Assembly: GCA_010093515.1 (NCBI GenBank)
Contig: MU001692.1
Location: 309,177 to 373,176 of the forward strand
From: Lineolata rhizophorae
Lineage: Eukaryota > Ascomycota > Dothideomycetes > Lineolatales > Lineolataceae
Reading direction: 5' to 3'
Length of the DNA: 64,000 bases
Shown: positions 56,599-64,000 of the stretch, one piece after another
Numbering within the stretch: position 1 is the stretch's first letter
Layout: every line of letters begins with the position of its first letter
Made by a program: the position numbers and the translations under genes
The notes under the pieces: model-generated
Seen by the model: only the letters and a program-made list of their open reading frames with translations
Database searches by the model: none
Told to the model about the DNA's origin: nothing

Positions 56599-57624
56599 CT
56601 AATCATTCGGAGTGGGCTCGTTTACCTTCTCCGAGTTGCTCAACATCTCAGCCCTTCCCATAATCATGGCCTTCGTTGGCTTTGCCTTGGCCACTGAATT
56701 TGCCTCTTCGCCAGTGGCGGGCTTCTTTTCCTTAGCTGGGGTGGCATCATCTTCATCGTCTTCGAGCCTCCTGATGAAGTCCCATTCAGCCTTGGTAACT
56801 TGGCTTACGCTCAAGCGGGACTGTTTGAGGAGCTGCATATGCTCTAGGACGCCTCCGGGCTTTGCGAATCTCTTTAGATCGGTCAAGGTAATGATGTTTG
56901 CAAGCTTGCTTCGGAACTTAACACCGACCGCAAACCACCTCGGGTTCTCGCGGGTAGACTTCGCGTCATAATACGGGCTCGTAGAGTCAAATGCAGTTTC
57001 ATCTGCCGAAGCCTTTTCGACAATCTCCATAGTGCCAACGATTCCAGGGACCTTGCAGTTTGAGTGGTAGAAAAAAACCAGGTCACCCTTTTCCATAGCC
57101 AGAATATTGTTCCGTGCGACAAAGTTGCGGACACCATCCCAAGGCTCAGGTCGGGTTGCAGCCTGGAGGTCGTCAATGGAAAAATTCACAGGAACACCCT
57201 TTTCCGTGCGTGGTTCTGGTTCGGCTTTCATCAGCCAGTACCGATGGGGTGGCGAGACGGTATATCCCTTGGTGTTCTTTTCTTTAGCTCCCGCGCGAGA
57301 AGAGCGCGCCGCCCGCCTAGGTGAGGGGAGGTTGGTCGGTGTCGGGATTTCCTCAACTTCTTTTTTGAATGCGACGGAAGATGAGCCCCGCTCGCGACGT
57401 TTGGGAGCTGGTTTAGGCGTGAAATTTGAGGGTGCCTTGGATTCCGTCTTGGGCTTCTTTGAATACTTGTGCTCAACCGGATCAGGCATACCGCGTTTAG
57501 GACGCGAGGACGCTGCTGTAGCTTCGAATTTGGGCTTGGGCGGCTTCAAGCTCTCGCTATCTGAAGAGGCCATCTTGGCGCTGGTAGGGCGGCTGGCGGG
57601 GTTGGGCTTGTACTTGTGAGGCAT
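56599..57624 (-). CDS. EVE-domain protein (Thy28/THYN1-like)
   Basis: Single exon, 341 residues, starting MPHKYKPNPASRPTSAKM. The first ~120 residues are basic and disordered with likely nuclear signals (KHKYSKKPK-like and PAPKRRERG stretches). The EVE domain follows from about residue 127: YWLMKAEPEPRTEKG, FSIDDLQ, WDGVRNFVARNNILAMEKGDLVFFYHSN, GIVGTMEIV, and WFAVGVKF. EVE domains are PUA-like folds that bind modified bases or RNA. Eukaryotic THYN1-type proteins are nuclear and recognise modified cytosine in vitro. The C-terminus is Lys/Glu/Ala-rich. The C-terminal PKEYW-like motif of the domain is replaced by LTDLKRFAKPGGVLEHMQLLK. Confidence 0.92.
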   Translation of the reverse strand: MPHKYKPNPASRPTSAKMASSDSESLKPPKPKFEATAASSRPKRGMPDPVEHKYSKKPKTESKAPSNFTPKPAPKRRERGSSSVAFKKEVEEIPTPTNLPSPRRAARSSRAGAKEKNTKGYTVSPPHRYWLMKAEPEPRTEKGVPVNFSIDDLQAATRPEPWDGVRNFVARNNILAMEKGDLVFFYHSNCKVPGIVGTMEIVEKASADETAFDSTSPYYDAKSTRENPRWFAVGVKFRSKLANIITLTDLKRFAKPGGVLEHMQLLKQSRLSVSQVTKAEWDFIRRLEDDEDDATPAKEKKPATGEEANSVAKAKPTKAMIMGRAEMLSNSEKVNEPTPND

Positions 57625-58529
57625 TGCGGCGACACGTCGAATGGTATGCGAACTGCGTGGAAGAGGGAAGAAGTAAGGTGGTGGAAAGATTAAACGCGCC
57701 GGCCCACGCGTTTTACCTACGGCGGGCTGTAGCTTGGCATGTTCCGAGGTCCATTAGAATGTGGCCCGAGCTCCTGCAGCAGCGCGGTTGCATAGTACGT
57801 GGTACGTCAGGGTACCTAGAGATGAAATCGCTGTCACTCTAGGTACCTCTCTCACTCCCCACCTGAAACTTTGAGCGAGGAAGCTACTGACTTTTGTAGT
57901 GCCCTCAGCTTGTGGGGTTTCTCTTCGACCCTTTTTCAATAGCCCACGCTCGGTAGCGTGCCGTGGAGAAAGCAATCCACGGTTATGATATGATAAGGAG
58001 CGCGAGAATTGCTTGTCATAGCGACCACCTGGTTTAATGGGTGACTCTTTGCTTCTAATGCGAATCGGGCGGGGATGGAATTCATTGTGTCGTTTAAACC
58101 TCGATACTAGGCAAAAGGTCTTACGGTTGGAACTGTGAAACGGGAACGATAAGCTTGTGTGTTGCCCGACCTACTCAATATTCCGGAGCGTGGTACAAAT
58201 CCAAACTCAGCCTGGGCGAATTGTCAGACTACGGAAGCGCGAAACGTTGGAGCTTGGGATCAGTTCTTTGCATCAAAGGAAATAGGACACAAATAATTTG
58301 GTGGTAAAGAAGGGCTTTGGCCGCAAACGAAGGCACGTTGTCAGGAGTCACGCTTAGGCAAAGCTGCATGGTACGCACTCGTCCTCGAACAATAAGAAGT
58401 GAAGATGAACCCTGAAGTTCTAGGATATTTTCATGCACTAAGTTCCGTAATAAGGCCAACCTAGCACCGCCGCAGTCCCCATGCATGACAAGGAAATGAG
58501 TACCTCCGTAATCGTCCCCCGAGAGACTT
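57625..58529. other. Intergenic region EVE gene / RPS2
   Basis: 905 bp with the EVE gene promoter and RPS2 3' flank. Short frames only. Confidence 0.45.
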
Positions 58530-59461
58530 CTAATAACGCTTGCCTTCCCTTAGTACATCGCTGTACTCCTCCAGCGGGCTCCGATTCAGCTTCGTTTCCT
58601 TCCACAAATTGGGCGTAAGGAAGCCATAGGAATTGGTGACGGCGACGAAGGTGGCTTTGAGGGTGTTTTCGAGGGTCTTTGTAGAGCCGGAAGACGCAGT
58701 GTAGACGTCCTGGACACCGGCGAGCTGCAGAAGACGCTTGACAGCCGGCGAAGCGACGAGGCCAGTACCGCGAGGCGCAGGGATCAGCTTTTCGAAGTTG
58801 TCAGTGCACTGTGTCGTAGTTGGTCTGACAGAGACAAACCTTAACAGTGACGCTGCCGCACTTGCCGCTCTCCTTGGTGGGCAGAGAGTGCGGTTCACCA
58901 AGGTTGGTACCCCAGTAACCCCGACGGATGGGCATGACACTGAGCTTGGCGATGATAATGGCAGCACGGATGGCCGTTGCGACTTCCTTAGACGTCTTGA
59001 TACCGAGTCCGATGTGGCCCTCTGAGTCACCGATGACGACGATGGCCTTGAAACGAGTCCGCTGGCCGGCGCGAGTCTGCTTCTGCACAGGCTTGATCTG
59101 TAATTTGCAAGGCCGCGAGATCAGTATTGCGTGTAGAAGTGCCGTGATATTGCAGCCTTTGGCCGGTTTCCAGCCTGTCCCCATCCACCACAGCGCTGGT
59201 GAAGCTCACCTTCATGACTTCGTCCTTCAACTTGGGCAAGAAAAAGTCCACGATCTGGAACTCCTTGATAGGTAGCGAGTGGAGGTAGATCTCCTCCATG
59301 CTCTTGATCTTGCCGGCCTTGACGAGGCGGCCCAGCTTCGTCACAGGCTGCCACTCCTTCTCTTCGCTCTTGCCGCCCCCGCGGCGTCCCCTGCCACGGC
59401 CACGACCGCGACCACGGTCGCCGCGGGCGCCGAATCCTCCACCGCGAGGTGCCTCGGCCAT
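58530..59461 (-). CDS. RPS2: 40S ribosomal protein S2 (uS5)
   Basis: Small-subunit ribosomal protein at the mRNA entry channel. Exons 59461-59210, 59097-58840 and 58787-58530 give 255 residues. The introns are 112 and 52 nt. The N-terminal RG repeats ([17 protein letters not shown]) are the usual arginine-methylation region. [56 protein letters not shown] and [16 protein letters not shown] are the uS5 signatures. Both exon junctions ([13 protein letters not shown] and [12 protein letters not shown]) match the family. The end [14 protein letters not shown] is standard. Confidence 0.97.
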
Positions 59462-60574
59462 GATTGCCCGGTTTCTGGTGAGAGCGAGAGTCTCGGGAAC
59501 GGAATTGCTGGCTTGAAGAAGGGTGGCCGAGGTCTTGGGTGGGGTCGGCCGTGCGGTGTTCACGAAATGCTATTTTGGCATGGTAGTCTGCATCCGATGT
59601 GCGCTGATTCAGCAGCCGAGTCTAAGTCTTGGCACCAAGCTCGGCCTATAGCTGCGTCCCTGGCGGGTAATCCCCGGCTGTGGCTTGACCTCCAAGCTCC
59701 AGCCATCAACGGCTCGCTTCACTCGCGACACTTTCTACGTGGCGTTCGCCTCACACCAAACTGCGTACGGATTGAAATTTGGCCCGGTGAGAATATATTA
59801 TACTGCCGTCAATCAAAACCTTGAAATGACTTTGCATAGGTCTCAAAAGAGCAACCCATGGCCTAGACAATGCTCTCTTCGACGTTCGGGCTTTGCCCCC
59901 CTCTGCTCTTGTTTGATCTTCACCTAAGACAAAAGAGGTTTCCAATCAATCGAAAGAAAACGCCGGCTTTATGTCGTACATTCCAATCTTACAAGCTGCA
60001 GCTATCACCTTGGCACCTCTCATCGCAAGGGGACAAAAAAAAAGGAGAAAAAAATGAAGAACGGATAGGAGGTGTTGTCTGAACCAGGAAAAGAGACGCG
60101 CTAGAATCGTTACCAACGCCACCAAGTCTACTGCTCTGACTGCTGCTTTCCTGTTTCGCCTTCGCTCGTACACCGGTCATTGAGTGTCCCAACATCTAAA
60201 TTCACAGCTTCCGGCCAATCGGACGCTTGGGTCCCTTCACGCTCCTTATTACTTTCGACCGCTTTTGCACTGTCGGAAGCCGGCGCTACTGAGCCGAGCG
60301 GCGTTGTGCTGCTCGCTTTATCCAAGGATGTTCGTTGAGAGACAGGCTCGTAATCGCTTGGTAAGATCGCCGCTGTCGTACTGGAGGTTCGCCTTTTCAC
60401 CACCCCCCATCTCCGGTTGCTTAGTTTCTTGAGGAACTGCGATTCTCCGGAAGACGAGCTCTGTCCACCATTCGTTGCATCACTAGTACATTCAAACTCC
60501 CCACCCCTCATTATTCGATTTGCATGGGCAGGGCTGCTAGGAAGGTTCCCCTTCGGGACGTCCTTCCCCAAGCG
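59462..60574. other. Intergenic region RPS2 / PPZ
   Basis: 1.1 kb including the RPS2 promoter and the PPZ 3' UTR. The minus-strand frame 60128-60571 (147 codons, Ser-rich) directly follows the PPZ stop, but I found no splice that joins it, so it is left as 3' UTR. Confidence 0.45.
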
Positions 60575-62364
60575 TTAGTAGCTCTGGGGCATATGGCTTG
60601 CAGGCTGCATAAGTATGCGGGTTAGTAAAAAATACTAAGATAAATATACTGAGTTGACGGTGAGAGCGCCGGTGTTCGAGCTCGCACTATGAGTAAGAGG
60701 AAATAAACGTAGGTTCCGAGGATACGTACAGGACTGTTCAGCATGTTCTGTCGTCTGTTCCGGCCCTTTTTGATATGGCTCTTTAAGGCGCTCGAATCTA
60801 GAGGTTTGAGCAATTCGAAGCTGCATAGAAGCTCTGCCGACACGGACATGACAGCTCCCCAGTTGTCAAATTCTCCGCAATACTGATTCGAATTAGTGTT
60901 GACACGGAGAAAAGATAGGGGTGAATTTACATTTGGAGCTGAGAATACGGTGACCAATATCCGGTCGTTGAAAAACTCGTATCCATCTTCAACAACCATA
61001 TGCGCCCTACAAACGAGGTCGAAGTCATGACGAGCCAAAAACTCCATGATAACTTTCTTCCCAAAACAGTAGCTAACACCTCGTTCGTTGGACTCCCAAT
61101 CGTTGTCCATCTCTGCGGGATCGCTCCATAAGAGGTCATTTAGAAGCCCGTAATCCGGCACGTCTGTCGGTCTAGCAATTTGGCGGATGTCATCCATGTC
61201 GGATAGACTTGGTGATAGCCCACCGTGAACGCAGAAAATCTTCTGGGCGACAATCGCGGCGATCGGAAGAGTGTTGAAAGTATCAACAAATGCCTTCCAG
61301 ACTTTAACGTTGCACCTCCGCTTGCACTCGTCGTAGAAACCGTACACCCGAGTCACGTTGGCGCACTCGTGGTTGCCGCGCAAGAGGAAGAAGTTTTCGG
61401 GATACTTCAATTTGTAGCACATCAACAGAAGTATAGTTTCGAGACTCTGCTTTCCACGATCGACGTAATCACCAAGAAAGAGATAGTTGGAACTTGGGGG
61501 GAAGCCGCACATTTCGAACAGCCGAATTAGGTCTGTGTACTGCCCGTGGACATCGCCGACAATCTTGACCGGCGGACTGAGTTCAAGAAGCGCCGGTTGA
61601 GACAGGAAGAGCTCCCGTGCAGCTTGGCATATGGCGAATATCTCGGCATTTTTGAGACAGACGGCCTTGGTAACCTTTCCCGTGTAAGCTGCATCCAGTA
61701 GCCGCTTGATCATGTCATCCAGATCGATCGCTTTCAACGCCCCCATGTCCATGCTAGGCGAGCCGTTGCCCTCGCCGGCGCGTGAACTTTCAGGCGCCCG
61801 CGGGATGGGCTGGTCTCGCCTTAGCAGAATCGGCTCCTTAGCTTCCTGCGTGATGGTGGTCGGGGCGACTCCGGTCGGAGGGGCGTCCGACACGTGGTCG
61901 ACCTCGCCCGACCGCTGGGCCTTGTCCACCGCTTCGTGTCCATGACCGAGCGTCCCCGACTGCGTGGGGGACGGCGGGGGCTGCGGGCTCTCGGAAAAGG
62001 CGCTACTTCGCGCTTCGGGCATGTCAAGGAGCGGCGGCACGGCCTGCGCCGACGACGAAGATCCGCGATGGGACCTCTGCGACATGGGCTTGCCGCTCAT
62101 GGATGACTTGATCGAAGCCGCGTCCGACTTCTCATTGATGCCGTTATTTGGCCCATCAACAGCGAGGCCGGACGAGGACGTTCGGGGGCTTTCCGACTTG
62201 CCGCTCCCTGGAATTTTGGACCGCAGCGACGTCCGCAGCGATCTGGCCGACTCCTTGGTGTCCGATCGGCTGAACGAAGGGTATGACTCCAGTCCGGGGC
62301 CGTTGCCGTCACCGGGACTTTTCAGCCCCTCACCCTTCCCGGCTTTGGACGGTTGATTGCCCAT
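60575..62364 (-). CDS. PPZ1: Serine/threonine protein phosphatase PPZ (PP1-like, myristoylated)
   Basis: Fungus-specific PP1-like phosphatase controlling K+/Na+ homeostasis and cell integrity, inhibited by Hal3 in yeast. Exons 62364-60931, 60882-60730 and 60604-60575 give 538 residues. The ATG at 62364 gives MGNQPSK, with Gly2 as an N-myristoylation site as in yeast Ppz1. About 210 Ser-rich disordered residues precede the PPP catalytic domain. The metal-site motifs are GDVHG (270-274), GDYVDRG (298-304) and RGNHE (329-333), with HGGLSPSL and SAPN-YCGEFDN downstream. The last exon encodes nine residues, PASHMPQSY. The intron inside SAPN|YCGEFDN is only 48 nt and stop-free in frame. Confidence 0.95.
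60883..60930 (-). other. 48-nt in-frame intron in the PPZ catalytic domain
   Basis: Donor AAT|GTAAATTC, acceptor GAATCAG|TAT. Splicing gives the invariant SAPNYCGEFDN of PP1-type phosphatases. The length is divisible by three and there is no in-frame stop, so the unspliced message would add 16 residues. Confidence 0.85.
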
Positions 62365-63770
62365 GGCGTCGGACAGCAACGTTCGCTCGGGAACGAGATG
62401 TGCGCAACAATGTGTCGCGACGGATACGTGGGCCAAGACTGGAAGCGTTACCGGGTCTGCGTATCGGAGGGCAATTCCCAGAGCTGGACCCAAAAAGTCT
62501 TGGTCAAGCCTTCTGTTTCCAGCAATCAAGGGCGTTGTCTGGTCTAACAACGCAGATTCGGCCTTAGCGAGCTTAGAGCCGGGGTTCTACTTCAGACGAG
62601 GCTCGGGCTCTGCTACGGCGGCCGGTAGAGGCGCGAGAGGAAGGAGAGGAAGCGGGCTTCGGCGGAAGTGGCCTCGACAACGGCCTCGCAACGATCGGCC
62701 CTCCGCACGGCAAGGAGCAAAGAGGAAGGAGACGGGCGTTCGGGGGACGGCGGTGGGGACCTTTTGCGAGCCAGGTTCGTTACTGTTCACTCGCAAAACG
62801 TCTGGAATGGCTGGGTAGAAGGCAAGGCCGGACGGCAAGGCCGGCACGGGCGGAGAGCGAGAGCTACGAGCTCCGTCTCGCGGGCAACTGCTGCGTTGGT
62901 TGGTAGGCAGGTAGACAGCTGTGTTGCCCGCCGCCCGGCGAGCGGTCTACAGTAGAGGGGACTGCGTTCGGGGGCGAGGACGCGGGCGTCGGCAGGGCAG
63001 GAGGGCAAGGCGGCGAGGGGGCCAAAGGGTTTGCGCGGGAAGCGGCGCGAGCGCACACGACGGCGACGGACGGCAAGCTCGTGACAGGCACGGCGGAGGG
63101 AAGCGTCGAACGGACGCCGGAGCGCGGGCGTGGAGAGCGTGGACGGCGCCGGCCGAGCCCGCGTGTGGCAGGCTGGTGCTGGGGTGCAGGAGGCGTTTGG
63201 CGGGAGCAACGGGCGGTTTCGGGCGTGGTGGAGGTGAGGGCGGCTGGCTGCGTAAGGGGCGGGCGGCGGCGGCTCTTGGCCCGGTCTCATGGCCCGGCCG
63301 AGGGCCCCAGGGCCGAGGGGCCCTGATGGCCCGGCGACCCGGGGCGCCCTTGGCCTTCTCGGCCGCCCGGCCGGCGTCCAGACCAAACACCGGCCGCCGC
63401 CACGCAGACGGCGCAGGTAAACAGTCCCCAGCGCGGCGCTGGCGTCATTGCAGGCGCCTGCTCCCTGTGGCTCGGGTACATACATATGTACAACACTGCC
63501 GAGGAACCCGATAGCCAGGTACAGAGGTAGGCCAGGTTCTTACTAAGGTGCAATCGGATGGGGAAGCCACTCGCCGAGTCTTCTATCTCGTCGGCGTCTG
63601 CCTACGTAGTGGAGAGAAGGACGAGCTGCCGACAAGAGTTTCAGCTGCACACGTGTCCCAGCCCCTACTGCCACCGCTGTCGCAGGCTCGACGCCAAGGT
63701 GATAACCTACTACATACATACCACATACGGAACACCGCCAGGCGCGCAGCAACAGCCGTCCCTCCTTCCC
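62365..63770. other. GC-rich stretch upstream of PPZ
   Basis: 1.4 kb of very GC-rich DNA between the PPZ start and the aldehyde dehydrogenase stop. Overlapping long frames on both strands look like composition artefacts. TACGTAG and ACCTACTACATAC motif copies lie at about 63602 and 63708-63720. It should contain the PPZ promoter and leader and the ALDH 3' UTR. Confidence 0.45.
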
Positions 63771-64000
63771 TCACAGCCAGCTCCCCAGGTTGACGTGGAC
63801 CGCCTTCTTGTTCGAGTACGCCTCCAGGCCAGCCTCGCCGAGCTCCCTCCCGATCCCGCTCTGCTTCACGCCTCCGAACGGCACCCGGAAATCCGAGTCG
63901 TTGCTCGAGTTGATCCACACCATGCCCGCCTCGATCTTACGCGCCACCCGGTGCGCCTTGGCAATGTCTTGGGTAAAGACGGCGCTGCCGAGGCCGTACG
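63771..64000 (-). CDS. Aldehyde dehydrogenase, C-terminal end (runs off the window)
   Basis: NAD(P)+-dependent oxidation of an aldehyde to the acid. Only the last 75 codons are in the window, stop at 63771-63773. The ALDH C-terminal signature is clear: YGLGSAVFTQDIAKAHRVA, GMVWINSSND, PFGGVKQSGIGRELGEAGLEAY, then a short tail ending VNLGSWL. The catalytic Cys and Glu lie outside the window. No peroxisomal SKL-type end is present. The family subgroup cannot be told from this fragment. Confidence 0.93.
   Translation of the reverse strand, partial: YGLGSAVFTQDIAKAHRVARKIEAGMVWINSSNDSDFRVPFGGVKQSGIGRELGEAGLEAYSNKKAVHVNLGSWL

Noticed and set aside
60128-60571. 147-codon Ser-rich minus-strand frame just after PPZ
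   Set aside because: Considered as an extra PPZ exon, but the short last exon with a TACTAAC branch point ends in a stop at 60575 and no donor joins this frame.

Overview
The window is chromosomal DNA of a filamentous ascomycete (Pezizomycotina, probably Sordariomycetes). The evidence is short introns (48-234 nt, mostly GT-AG with CTAAC/CTGAC-type branch points), GC-rich coding sequence, fungus-specific families (JIP5, a DUF1746/DscD ligase subunit, MIC60, PPZ) and a mutated Tc1/mariner relic. No prophage, CRISPR array, rRNA or tRNA gene was recognised. I rebuilt exon structures by hand from reading frame, splice sites and family conservation.

Layout: 1-4192 has no gene I can support. PNG1 (minus) lies at 4193-5609, followed by a 5.4-kb GC-rich gene-free stretch. 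UTP4 (minus) and MIC60 (plus) diverge around 14.1-14.9 kb. A 1289-residue nuclear-type protein of unknown function (minus) and a TMEM70/186/223-like mitochondrial membrane protein (plus) diverge around 21.6-22.5 kb. An unrecognised spliced gene (minus) follows at 23.6-24.2 kb, then a GNAT acetyltransferase, a LigD-type 3'-phosphoesterase with an abnormal splice donor, and an SMP-30/gluconolactonase-like gene (all plus).

From 30.7 to 39.0 kb there is an 8.3-kb gene desert, then a bZIP factor (plus), then a DscD/DUF1746 gene (minus). From 45.2 to 47.7 kb lies a repeat island: a deleted Tc1/mariner element with TA target duplications, and an unclassified inverted-repeat element with seven copies of a ~30-bp motif. 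The last part is gene-dense: JIP5, TUM1-type rhodanese, APC11, a conserved ascomycete protein, an MPDU1-like PQ-loop protein, an EVE-domain protein, RPS2, PPZ phosphatase and the 3' end of an aldehyde dehydrogenase.

The genes are mostly housekeeping and do not form an evident pathway cluster. Shared themes are ribosome biogenesis and translation (UTP4, JIP5, RPS2) and ER/Golgi glycoprotein handling (PNG1, DscD, MPDU1). I see no convincing new multi-gene system. The most unusual signals are splice-site oddities (an AT-AG intron splitting the phosphoesterase active site, a GC-AG intron in MIC60, a 48-nt stop-free intron in PPZ), the seven-copy repeat family, and palindromic CCTACTACGTA-type motifs scattered through the gene-poor DNA.
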